The notes beneath the pieces are model-generated. The model was given only the letters and a program-made list of their open reading frames with translations, ran no database searches and had not been told where the DNA came from. Shown piece by piece: positions 37,043 through 45,561 of a stretch of DNA of 64,000 nucleotides. Both the position numbers and the translations under genes were made by a program. How positions within the stretch are numbered: position 1 is the stretch's first letter; every line of letters begins with the position of its first letter. This stretch comes from Neptunitalea lumnitzerae (GTDB lineage Bacteria > Bacteroidota > Bacteroidia > Flavobacteriales > Flavobacteriaceae), in NCBI RefSeq assembly GCF_027924185.1, contig NZ_BRVO01000004.1, positions 62,001 to 126,000 on the forward strand. Direction: 5' to 3'.

Positions 37043-37933
37043 ATGAAAATTGGAATTTATGGACAATATTACCATGATAATTCTGCTACTTATGTAGCCG
37101 AACTTCTGGAAATACTAGAACATAAAAACGTGGACTTTATTATTAAAGAAGACTACCTACAGCTTTTACGTCAAGAAATAACGCTAGAGAAAAACTACCA
37201 AACATTTAATACCCATGCCGAACTTGACGACACTTTTGACCTAATTATAACCATAGGGGGTGACGGAACTATACTGAGAGCCATCACTTTAATTAGAGAT
37301 TTAGGCATTCCTATATTAGGAATAAACACTGGTAGACTAGGATTTTTAGCTACCGTTCAAAAAACGGAAATCAAAGACACTATTGATCAAATTTTAAATA
37401 AAGAATTCAAGGTTGAAAGTAGAACACTTTTAGAACTAACTACCAACAACGACGAATTACTCATTGCAGATGATGTTTTAAATTTTGCTTTGAACGAAAT
37501 TACCATAAGCAGAAAAAACACCACCTCTATGATTACCATCTCTACCTATTTAAATAATGAATACCTTACATCTTATTGGGCAGACGGATTGATTATCTCT
37601 ACCCCAACAGGATCTACAGGATATTCACTAAGCTGTGGAGGTCCCGTGATTATGCCACACGCAAAAAACCTTGTATTAACACCTATAGCTCCGCATAATT
37701 TAAATGCAAGACCGTTGGTTATACCAGACGATATGGAAATTCAACTACAGGTTTCAGGTAGAGAAACATCTTTTTTAGCATCATTAGACTCTAGACTATT
37801 AACTATAAATCAGAATACAATTATAAAAATTAAAAAAAGTCCTTTTAAAATTAAATTAGTAGAATTGTACTCTGAAAGCTTTTTAAAAACAATAAGAAAA
37901 AAACTACTATGGGGAGAAGACAAAAGAAATTAA
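37043..37933 (+). CDS. nadK: NAD kinase
   Basis: Phosphorylates NAD to NADP. 296 residues. The glycine-rich GGDGTIL motif, GINTGRLGFLA, NEITISR and TPTGSTGYSLSCGGP are all present. It follows the CBS gene by 25 bp and probably shares its transcript. Confidence 0.96.
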   Translation: MKIGIYGQYYHDNSATYVAELLEILEHKNVDFIIKEDYLQLLRQEITLEKNYQTFNTHAELDDTFDLIITIGGDGTILRAITLIRDLGIPILGINTGRLGFLATVQKTEIKDTIDQILNKEFKVESRTLLELTTNNDELLIADDVLNFALNEITISRKNTTSMITISTYLNNEYLTSYWADGLIISTPTGSTGYSLSCGGPVIMPHAKNLVLTPIAPHNLNARPLVIPDDMEIQLQVSGRETSFLASLDSRLLTINQNTIIKIKKSPFKIKLVELYSESFLKTIRKKLLWGEDKRN

Positions 37934-38010
37934 TCACATAATACTAATTACATATTACGCCCGTTAAATCATTAAACTTAATTATTCTAAAATACACAAC
38001 TTTAAATTTA

Positions 38011-38018
38011 TATATTTG
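38011..38018 (+). promoter_or_regulatory. -7 element for the DUF6089-uppS-bamA cluster
   Basis: TATATTTG, a perfect TAnnTTTG match in the 99-bp gap after nadK, giving a leader of only ~10 nt. Confidence 0.45.
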
Positions 38019-38032
38019 CAAACTTTTAAATT

Positions 38033-38716
38033 ATGAGGGGATTATTTATTACATTATTACTTTGTTGTGGCTCTTTCCTTGTATCTCAAGGACAGACTCA
38101 TGAAGTTGGAGCATTTGTAGGACTTAGCGGTTTTACCGGTGACGTTGGAGAGTTGAGTTATTTCAACCCAAAGAACCCGGCAATAGGAGCCATTTATCGC
38201 TATAGCCCACATCCTAGGTACGCACTTAGAGGATCTGTAATTCTAACCAAATTAGAAGGAGACGATTTAGATTCTGGTCACATCTCTAGAAACAGTAGAG
38301 GCTATAATTTCCAGAACAACATTATTGAAATTAATGCTAATTTCGAGTTTAACTTCTTAGAATTTGAACCAGATGATACAGAAGTACACGTAACACCATA
38401 TTTAGGAGCAGGTTTAGCCTATTTTTTAATGGACTATAACTATTACAACGGAACCAACCCTACTGCTGTAAGCAATCAAAGAAATGGAGATGTTGCTTTA
38501 CCTTTTACATTAGGGGTTAAAAGCAACGTAAGTCCAGGTTTTATTTTAGGACTAGAACTTGCTGGAAGATATACCTTCTCAGATAGTATTGACGGTAGCG
38601 GACATAAATACAATCCTTTTGGAAATGTAAACAGCAACGACTGGTATTTCTTTTACGGATTAACAGCTACTTTTACATTAGGAAACAACTACAAAAATTG
38701 TCGTTGTCCTTTCTAA
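38033..38716 (+). CDS. DUF6089-family outer-membrane protein (PorG-like)
   Basis: 227 residues. Signal peptide (MRGLFITLLLCCGSFLVSQGQ) followed by alternating beta-strand sequence with GAFVGLSGFTGDVGELSY at the N-terminus and a C-terminal ALT/TFTLGNNYKNCRCPF. It is an eight-stranded-barrel-like protein, and the same family includes T9SS component PorG in some Bacteroidota. The two C-terminal Cys (NCRC) are notable. It precedes uppS in the envelope cluster; its exact role is not established from sequence. Confidence 0.8.
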   Translation: MRGLFITLLLCCGSFLVSQGQTHEVGAFVGLSGFTGDVGELSYFNPKNPAIGAIYRYSPHPRYALRGSVILTKLEGDDLDSGHISRNSRGYNFQNNIIEINANFEFNFLEFEPDDTEVHVTPYLGAGLAYFLMDYNYYNGTNPTAVSNQRNGDVALPFTLGVKSNVSPGFILGLELAGRYTFSDSIDGSGHKYNPFGNVNSNDWYFFYGLTATFTLGNNYKNCRCPF

Positions 38717-38747
38717 ACAGTAAATTGCACACGTTTACTTTAATTAC

Positions 38748-39509
38748 ATGAAATTAAGAGATCAAATACATAATAAAAGTTTACCTAAGCACATTGCCAT
38801 TATCATGGACGGTAATGGCAGATGGGCTAAGGCTAAAGGTAAAATTAGAGTGTTTGGTCACGAGCATGGTACAAAAGCCGTAAAAGCAACCGTGACAGCC
38901 TGCGCTGAGCTTGGAATTAAAAATCTTACCCTGTTCGCATTCTCTACCGAAAATTGGAACCGACCAAAATTAGAAGTGAATGCACTGATGAAAATTTTAG
39001 TTTCATCACTTAAAAAAGAAACAACCACTTTTCTCGAAAACAATATAAAATTGAACGTTATTGGTAATACTGACGATTTACCAAAAAACGCAAAATCCGA
39101 ACTTTTTGACGTAATTAACAAAACCAAAGACAATGATGGACTTGTTTTAACGTTAGCTTTAAGTTATGGAGCAAGAGAAGAAATAAGAAACGCCGTAAAA
39201 CAAATAGCCTCTAAAGTTAAAAATAACTTAATTTCTTTGGAAAGCATTGACGATTTGGTGATTAATAAGCATCTTTACACGCATGATTTACACGATGTAG
39301 ACTTACTTATAAGAACCAGTGGAGAATGTAGAATTAGTAATTTTTTACTATGGCAAATTGCCTATGCCGAATTGTATTTTACAGATACACTTTGGCCAGA
39401 TTTTAGAGAAAACGATTTGTTTGAAGCAATAATAAATTACCAGAAAAGAGAACGAAGATTTGGAAAAACTAGCGAACAAATTTGCAGGCCGATGCAAGAT
39501 GCAACCTAA
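38748..39509 (+). CDS. uppS: Isoprenyl transferase (undecaprenyl diphosphate synthase)
   Basis: cis-Prenyltransferase making the C55 lipid carrier for peptidoglycan and O-antigen. 253 residues. Signature IIMDGNGRWAKAKGK (catalytic Asp), FSTENWNRP, RTSGECRISNFLLWQIAY, and the substrate-binding DTLWPDF. Its end overlaps the start of bamA by 11 bp. Confidence 0.96.
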   Translation: MKLRDQIHNKSLPKHIAIIMDGNGRWAKAKGKIRVFGHEHGTKAVKATVTACAELGIKNLTLFAFSTENWNRPKLEVNALMKILVSSLKKETTTFLENNIKLNVIGNTDDLPKNAKSELFDVINKTKDNDGLVLTLALSYGAREEIRNAVKQIASKVKNNLISLESIDDLVINKHLYTHDLHDVDLLIRTSGECRISNFLLWQIAYAELYFTDTLWPDFRENDLFEAIINYQKRERRFGKTSEQICRPMQDAT

Positions 39510-42051
39510 ACTAACAAAAATTTTATTTGCACTTTGCGTTTTATTTATCAGTTCATATTCAGTAGCGCAAGAAGAAAATGACATTATAAAAAATGGTAAA
39601 GTGTATACCCTTGGTGGTATAGACGTAACAGGATTAAAAAGTTTTAACAAACAAACCGTTGTTACCACAACTGGCCTTAGAATAGGTCAGGAGATTTCTT
39701 TTCCTAGCACTGAAATTAGCGATGTTATTAAAAAATTAATTGGTTACGACCTTTTTAGCGATGTAAAAGTATACGCCGCTACTGAAGGAGACCAAGTATT
39801 TCTTACCATTGACCTTAAAGAATTACCTGCTTTATCAGACTTCAAAATTGTAGGTATTAAGGACAGAAAAAAAGAAGATATTATTAAGGATACTGAACTA
39901 AAAAAAGGTAAAAAAGTTACCGAGAGTTTCCTTGTTAATACCAAAAACTACCTTGTTAAAAAATACAAAGACGATGGCTTTAACAATGCCAAAGTTACCA
40001 TTACTACAAGAGTAGATACTACAGAAGCCAATGCCGTAAAAATGTTAATTAACATTGATAAAGGTGATAAGGTTAAAGTAAAAGATATTCAAATTGTAGG
40101 CAACGAAAAGCTTTCTGACAAAAAGATCAAGAAAGCTATGAAAAATACAAAAGAGCGTTTCTTCTTAAGATTCTGGAAAAAATCTAAATTTATTCCTGAA
40201 AATTACGAAGAGGATTTAGCTAACATTATTAGCAAATACGCTGAAAAAGGTTATAGAGATGCTCGAATTATTTCAGACTCTATTATTCATAATGAAGACA
40301 ATTCCTTATCATTAAAAATAAATGTACAGGAAGGTGAAAAATACTATTTCGGAGATATAGACTTTGTTGGTAACAATGTATACTCTGACGAAACATTAAG
40401 AAAAGTGTTAGGTATTAAAAAAGGAGACACTTATAACGGAGTACTTCTTAAAAAACGTATTGCAGATGCAACTGACCCAGATGCAGACGACATTACTAAC
40501 CTATACCAAAATAGTGGTTACTTATTCTCTAACGTAAATGCAGTAGAAATTTCTGCTAAGAATGACACTATTGACTTTGAAATTAGAATTATTGAAGGTA
40601 AGCCTGCTTATTTTAATCACGTAACAGTTGTTGGTAATGATAGAACTAATGACCACGTAATATATCGTGAACTTAGAACAAGACCAGGAGAATTGTACCA
40701 AAAAACAAATATTATCCGTACCATTCGTGAGTTAAGCCAGTTAGGCTTCTTCGATCCGGAAACTATTAAACCAAACATTAAAAACCCTGACGCAAATGCA
40801 GGTACTGTAGATGTTGAGTATTATTTAGAAGAAAAAGGTTCTAGCCAGGTTCAGCTACAAGGTGGATATGGTGGAGGTGGTTTCATTGGTACCTTAGGAC
40901 TATCTTTTAACAACTTCTCGCTACGTAACATTTTTAATAAAAAAGCATACCGCCCATTACCTATGGGAGACGGACAAAGTTTAGCATTACGTTTACAAGC
41001 TAGTAGATTTTACCAGACCTACAGCTTCTCATTTGCTGAACCATGGTTAGGTGGTAAAGAACCAAAACAATTCTCGGTTTCTTTTAATCACACCATTCAG
41101 TATGCTACTTCATATAACAACGGTTATTATACAGGTAATGTAGATAGAAGCAGAAGATTCCTTATCTCAGGTGTTTCTGTTGGATTAGCAAAACGTTTAA
41201 AAGTGCCAGATGATTATTTCTATTTCTCGCAAGCGTTAAGTTTTCAACACTACAACCTTAAAAACTATACTACCTCTTTATTTACTTTTGGAGACGGGTT
41301 CTCTAACTCTTTAGCTTACACTGTAGGTTTATCAAGAAAATCATCAGGACCTAACCCTATCTTCCCTACAACGGGGTCAGACTTTAGCGTTTCTGCTAAG
41401 GTTACGTTCCCTTACTCATTAGTAGACGGAACTGATTGGGATGCTCTTAAAGAAGAAAGAGATGAATTAATTGAAAGTGGAGATGACGCAGATAGAATTA
41501 GTGAAATTGACCAACAACGTTTTGAATGGTTAGAATTCTACAAAGTAAAATTCTCTGGTAACTGGTACACCACACTTCCAAAGAAATTTGTACTTAAAAC
41601 AGGAGCAGAATTTGGTTTCTTAGGAAGCTATAACAGCTCAAGAGGTTTAGTACCATTTGAAAGATTCTTTGTTGGTGGTGATGGTATGGCTAACTACACC
41701 TTAGACGGTAGAGAAAACATACAGTTAAGAGGTTACCCTAACCAAAGTTTATCATCTGCAGACGGGTCTGTAATTTATAACAAGTTCTCTCTTGAACTAC
41801 GTTACCCTATTACCTTAGGAAATTCAGCCTCTATTTATGGTTTAACCTTCTTAGAAGGTGGAGCGGCTTTCGATGAATTTAGAGATTACAATCCGTTCCA
41901 ATTAAAAAGATCTGCTGGTGTAGGTTTACGTATTTTCATGCCTGCTTTCGGATTATTAGGAATTGACTTTGGATATGGATTTGACGCAATCGACGGTACC
42001 AATCAAGCCAACGGATGGGAAACACATTTCGTAATTGGACAACAGTTTTAA
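39499..42051 (+). CDS. bamA: Outer-membrane protein assembly factor BamA
   Basis: About 850 residues from MQPKLTKILFALCVLFISSYS, which is the signal peptide. Five POTRA domains (to ~residue 430) precede the 16-strand surface-antigen barrel. A VRGF-type element appears as QLRGYPNQSLS. It inserts beta-barrel proteins into the outer membrane. The open frame extends upstream inside uppS, but only this ATG starts a signal peptide. It overlaps uppS by 11 bp. Confidence 0.96.
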   Translation: MQPKLTKILFALCVLFISSYSVAQEENDIIKNGKVYTLGGIDVTGLKSFNKQTVVTTTGLRIGQEISFPSTEISDVIKKLIGYDLFSDVKVYAATEGDQVFLTIDLKELPALSDFKIVGIKDRKKEDIIKDTELKKGKKVTESFLVNTKNYLVKKYKDDGFNNAKVTITTRVDTTEANAVKMLINIDKGDKVKVKDIQIVGNEKLSDKKIKKAMKNTKERFFLRFWKKSKFIPENYEEDLANIISKYAEKGYRDARIISDSIIHNEDNSLSLKINVQEGEKYYFGDIDFVGNNVYSDETLRKVLGIKKGDTYNGVLLKKRIADATDPDADDITNLYQNSGYLFSNVNAVEISAKNDTIDFEIRIIEGKPAYFNHVTVVGNDRTNDHVIYRELRTRPGELYQKTNIIRTIRELSQLGFFDPETIKPNIKNPDANAGTVDVEYYLEEKGSSQVQLQGGYGGGGFIGTLGLSFNNFSLRNIFNKKAYRPLPMGDGQSLALRLQASRFYQTYSFSFAEPWLGGKEPKQFSVSFNHTIQYATSYNNGYYTGNVDRSRRFLISGVSVGLAKRLKVPDDYFYFSQALSFQHYNLKNYTTSLFTFGDGFSNSLAYTVGLSRKSSGPNPIFPTTGSDFSVSAKVTFPYSLVDGTDWDALKEERDELIESGDDADRISEIDQQRFEWLEFYKVKFSGNWYTTLPKKFVLKTGAEFGFLGSYNSSRGLVPFERFFVGGDGMANYTLDGRENIQLRGYPNQSLSSADGSVIYNKFSLELRYPITLGNSASIYGLTFLEGGAAFDEFRDYNPFQLKRSAGVGLRIFMPAFGLLGIDFGYGFDAIDGTNQANGWETHFVIGQQF

Positions 42052-42125
42052 AAGTTTGGCATGATTTTTAATTATCTATTTATAGCGTAAAACAAATTAT
42101 AGCTTTTGAATCTAAAAATCACAGT

Positions 42126-42884
42126 ATGAAAATTAAGTTTCTTGCAATTATAGCTATCTTTTTTAGCGCAACCTTTTTAGCGTCTGCACAACGCGGACTA
42201 AGAATAGGCTACGTTGACATGAAGTTTATTTTGCAAAACGTTCAAGAATACCAAACAGCCACCAAACAGCTTAACGATAAAGCTATGAAGTGGAAGAAGG
42301 AAATGGACAAAATGCAAAATGAAATTGATAAAATGAGAGCGGAGTTAAATGCCGAAAGAGTTTTATTAACCAAAGAATTAATTGAAGAACGAGAAGAAGA
42401 TATTCAGATTTTAGAAGATGAACTTATAGATTATCAGCAGCAACGTTTTGGACCTGAAGGGGACTTAATGTTACAAAAACAAAACTTAGTTCAGCCAATA
42501 CAAGACCAGGTTTTTAGTTCGGTACAAGAAATTGGAAAAAGCAGAAAGTTTGATTTTGTATTTGACAAGTCTTCAGATTTTATGATGTTGTATGCCGACA
42601 AAAAATACGACATTAGCGACATAGTACTAGCTTCTATCAACAGAGCAGAAAAAATTCAAGCTAGGGAAAAAGCTTTAGACGAATTTGAAAAACAGACTGA
42701 CCCTGTTTTACAAGAACGTGAAAAGAAACTAGAAGAAAAACGTAAGGCACTTGAAGAAAAGAAAGCTGCCAGACAAAAAGCATACGAAGAGAAAAGAAGA
42801 AAATTATTAGAAGAAAGAGAAGCCAGGCTTAAAGAAAAAGAACAAAAAGAAACTGACGCCGAGCCTGTAGACGAAGAAGAATAA
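42126..42884 (+). CDS. OmpH/Skp periplasmic chaperone, long form
   Basis: 252 residues. Signal peptide MKIKFLAIIAIFFSATFLASAQ, then the Skp/OmpH domain (RIGYVDMKFILQNVQEYQ, long coiled coil, VQEIGKSRKFDFVFDKSSD). A highly charged Lys/Glu/Arg coiled tail from ~residue 185 is absent from the second copy. It holds unfolded outer-membrane proteins for BamA. First of a tandem pair. Confidence 0.9.
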   Translation: MKIKFLAIIAIFFSATFLASAQRGLRIGYVDMKFILQNVQEYQTATKQLNDKAMKWKKEMDKMQNEIDKMRAELNAERVLLTKELIEEREEDIQILEDELIDYQQQRFGPEGDLMLQKQNLVQPIQDQVFSSVQEIGKSRKFDFVFDKSSDFMMLYADKKYDISDIVLASINRAEKIQAREKALDEFEKQTDPVLQEREKKLEEKRKALEEKKAARQKAYEEKRRKLLEEREARLKEKEQKETDAEPVDEEE

Positions 42885-42909
42885 ATAAGAAAATTTAAAA
42901 ACTTAAAAA

Positions 42910-43440
42910 ATGAAAAGCATTAAAAAACTTGTATTATCATTATTATTAATTGTTGGGGGAATGGCATTCTCAAATGCTCAGTCTAAAGTTGCACACATCA
43001 ACATTCAACAATTGATGACAGAAATGCCTGAGTTCAAAACTGCTCAAGCAGAACTTAAAAAATTAGAGGCTACTTATTCTCAAGACATTCAAGATTCACA
43101 AAAAGAATTACAAGCACAAGCGAAAGCTTTTGAACAAGAAACAGCAACCTTAACAGATGCTGAAATTGAAGCTCGTAAAGAAGAATTTGAGAAAAAAGCT
43201 CAAAAATTACAAACTATGGGCGCTTACATTCAAGAAGCTCAAAATACCGCAGTGCAAGACCTTCAAAAAAAGAGACAAGAAAAACTAATGCCTATTCTTA
43301 CCAAAGTACAAGAAGCTCTTGAAAAAGTAGCTGCAGCACAAGGGTATGACTATGTACTAGATAATTCTCAAGGAGGACAAGTTCTTGTTGCTAGAGGTAA
43401 AGACCTTACAGAAGATGTAAAAAAGGAACTTGGTATATAA
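42910..43440 (+). CDS. OmpH/Skp periplasmic chaperone, short form
   Basis: 176 residues, standard Skp length. Signal peptide (MKSIKKLVLSLLLIVGGMAFSNAQ), then KVAHINIQQLMTEMPEF, helical arms, and QGYDYVLDNSQGGQVLVARG. Paralogue of the preceding gene, 25 bp downstream, without the charged tail. Confidence 0.92.
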   Translation: MKSIKKLVLSLLLIVGGMAFSNAQSKVAHINIQQLMTEMPEFKTAQAELKKLEATYSQDIQDSQKELQAQAKAFEQETATLTDAEIEARKEEFEKKAQKLQTMGAYIQEAQNTAVQDLQKKRQEKLMPILTKVQEALEKVAAAQGYDYVLDNSQGGQVLVARGKDLTEDVKKELGI

Positions 43441-43463
43441 GTAAATATAAAATACTAAATATT

Positions 43464-43494
43464 AAAAACTGCCCCTACTTAGAGGGCAGTTTTT
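43464..43494 (+). terminator. Terminator downstream of ompH (merges with murI promoter)
   Basis: An 11-bp stem (AAAAACTGCCC / GGGCAGTTTTT, 43464-43474 and 43484-43494). Its U-tract runs directly into the TATTTTTG element at 43495-43502. Confidence 0.8.
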
Positions 43495-43502
43495 TATTTT
43501 TG
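43495..43502 (+). promoter_or_regulatory. -7 element for murI
   Basis: TATTTTTG, a perfect TAnnTTTG match 4 bp before the ATG at 43507. A start about 5 nt after the G would fall on or at the ATG (leaderless). Confidence 0.45.
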
Positions 43503-43506
43503 TACT

Positions 43507-44292
43507 ATGAGTTCACAACCCATTGGCTTTTTTGATTCAGGTATTGGTGGCATCACCATTTGGAAAGAAGTAACAACACTCTTACCTAACGAAAACACTA
43601 TATACCTTGCTGATAGTAAAAATGCTCCCTACGGTGAAAAACCAAAAGAGGACATTTTAAGACTTTCTATTAAAAACACCGAATACTTACTTAACAAAGG
43701 CTGCAAGCTTATTGTGGTAGCTTGTAACACTGCAACTACTAATGCCATTGATTACCTCAGAACACATTACAACGTGCCTTTTATTGGCATAGAACCCGCT
43801 ATTAAACCAGCGGCGCTACAAACAAAAACCAACTCAGTGGGTATATTAGCTACTAAAGGAACCCTAGCCAGCAGTTTATTTAGTAAAACCTCCGCATTAT
43901 ATGCTAGCAACATAAAGGTAACAGAACAGGTTGGTATTGGACTGGTAGACCTTATAGAGCAAGGAAAACTAAATTCTCCTGAAATGACCTCCTTATTACG
44001 TACCTATATTGCACCAATGGTAGCTGCAGATATAGACTACCTAGTACTAGGTTGCACTCACTACCCTTTCTTAATTGAGCAGTTAAGAACCATGTTACCA
44101 GAAACTGTAACTATTATTGACTCTGGTAAGGCAATTGCCAAACAAACACAACATATACTAACTGCTAACCACATAGAAAATACTACTAACAAAATAGCAA
44201 CACATAGCATTGCTACCAATTATAAACCTGAAATTTTACAGCAGTTTTTAGGTGATGATGCATCCTTAAAAGCTAGTTACCTCAATTTTTAG
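43507..44292 (+). CDS. murI: Glutamate racemase
   Basis: Makes D-glutamate for peptidoglycan. 261 residues. IGFFDSGIGGITIWKEV (substrate Ser/Asp), VVACNTATTNA and VLGCTHYPFL carry the two catalytic Cys. Ends the uppS-bamA-ompH cluster. Convergent with the gamma carbonic anhydrase gene, 1 bp apart. It may be leaderless. Confidence 0.96.
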   Translation: MSSQPIGFFDSGIGGITIWKEVTTLLPNENTIYLADSKNAPYGEKPKEDILRLSIKNTEYLLNKGCKLIVVACNTATTNAIDYLRTHYNVPFIGIEPAIKPAALQTKTNSVGILATKGTLASSLFSKTSALYASNIKVTEQVGIGLVDLIEQGKLNSPEMTSLLRTYIAPMVAADIDYLVLGCTHYPFLIEQLRTMLPETVTIIDSGKAIAKQTQHILTANHIENTTNKIATHSIATNYKPEILQQFLGDDASLKASYLNF

Positions 44293-44293
44293 G

Positions 44294-44815
44294 CTATTTC
44301 TCTTCATCCTTAAACCAACCAGAATACTTTACGTAATTGTTAGCTATACGGTCAATTTCTCCACTTATTAATTCTTGGCTAATATCTTTTACCTTTTTAG
44401 CAGGTACACCTGCATAAATACTACCTGCCTCTACCCTAGTGTTCTTTGTTAGAACTGCTCCAGCCGCAATAATAGAATTACTCTCTATAACACAATCATC
44501 CATCACAATACTACCCATACCTATTAACACATTATCATGTATAGTACAACCATGTACTAAAGCATTATGCCCTATAGAAACATTATTACCAATGGTAGTA
44601 GGCGACTTTTGATAAGTAGCATGAATAACAGCACCATCTTGAACATTCACTTTGTCTCCCATTTTAATATAGTGCACATCTCCTCTTAAAACAGCATTAA
44701 ACCATACACTACACTGTTTACCCATACTCACCTCTCCAACAATAGTAGCATTAGGTGCTATGTAACAATCTTCTCCAATCTCAGGAGTATTCCCATTAAC
44801 TTTTTGTATAATCAT
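44294..44815 (-). CDS. Gamma carbonic anhydrase-family left-handed beta-helix protein
   Basis: 173 residues. Hexapeptide repeats (I-G-x-x-x-x) form a left-handed beta-helix. Zinc-ligand His are in VIHATY, SIGHNALVHG. Close to the YrdA/CaiE group; enzymatic carbonic anhydrase activity is not assured. Third gene of the minus-strand run behind the two-component pair, 12 bp after the response regulator. Confidence 0.9.
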   Translation of the reverse strand: MIIQKVNGNTPEIGEDCYIAPNATIVGEVSMGKQCSVWFNAVLRGDVHYIKMGDKVNVQDGAVIHATYQKSPTTIGNNVSIGHNALVHGCTIHDNVLIGMGSIVMDDCVIESNSIIAAGAVLTKNTRVEAGSIYAGVPAKKVKDISQELISGEIDRIANNYVKYSGWFKDEEK

Positions 44816-44827
44816 GGTATTATAATT

Positions 44828-45559
44828 TTAATTAAAATAAGCAAGCAAGTCAGCCTTCTTGGCAGCAGAAACCATTACTTCGTAATTGTTATCTAGCACC
44901 ACACTACCTCCCTTACCTTTTTTATATTTAACAATTTTTGAAACATTCACTAAATAAGATTTGTGCACCCTAGCAAAGTCATAATCTACCAACAACCCTT
45001 CAAAATACTTAAGCGTTTTACTCACCAACATTTTCTTATGCTCAAAATACACCTCTGTATAATTGTCATCTGCTTTACAAAAATAAATATCACTCACATT
45101 AATAACTTCAAACCCATCTTGCACCGGAATGGTAATTTTACCATTTACATTAGACACTTTAGGAGTTAAAACCGTATTATATAATTGTTGCTCTTTAACC
45201 TTAACATCAGTGATATATGCTACCGCTTTAATCAACTCGTCAATATCAATAGGTTTCATTAAATAATAAGCTGCATGCTGATTCAAGGCATCTATTGCAT
45301 AATGGTTGTAAGCCGTAACAAAAATTACTTCAAACTCTCTATCTGGCAACTTATCCAACAAGTCAAAAGCATTACCATAAGGCATCTCTACATCCAAAAA
45401 AATAAAATCAGGCTGATATTTTTCTATGGCTACCAAGCCCTCTTTAATATTTGAAGCCTCTGACACTATAGTAACATTATCACAATATTTTGCCGTATAG
45501 TTTCGTAAAATATCTCTACTTACCGCTTCATCTTCTATAATTATAGCTTTCAATTGCAT
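44828..45559 (-). CDS. LytTR-family response regulator
   Basis: 243 residues. The N-terminal receiver has the acceptor Asp (~56) in FIFLDVEMPYGNAF, with EDEAVSRD at the acidic pocket. The C-terminal LytTR DNA-binding domain contains FCKADDNYTEVYFEHKKM and RVHKSYLVNVSKI. Its start is 2 bp after the sensor gene, so it is the partner of that kinase. Confidence 0.94.
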   Translation of the reverse strand: MQLKAIIIEDEAVSRDILRNYTAKYCDNVTIVSEASNIKEGLVAIEKYQPDFIFLDVEMPYGNAFDLLDKLPDREFEVIFVTAYNHYAIDALNQHAAYYLMKPIDIDELIKAVAYITDVKVKEQQLYNTVLTPKVSNVNGKITIPVQDGFEVINVSDIYFCKADDNYTEVYFEHKKMLVSKTLKYFEGLLVDYDFARVHKSYLVNVSKIVKYKKGKGGSVVLDNNYEVMVSAAKKADLLAYFN

Positions 45560-45561
45560 AG

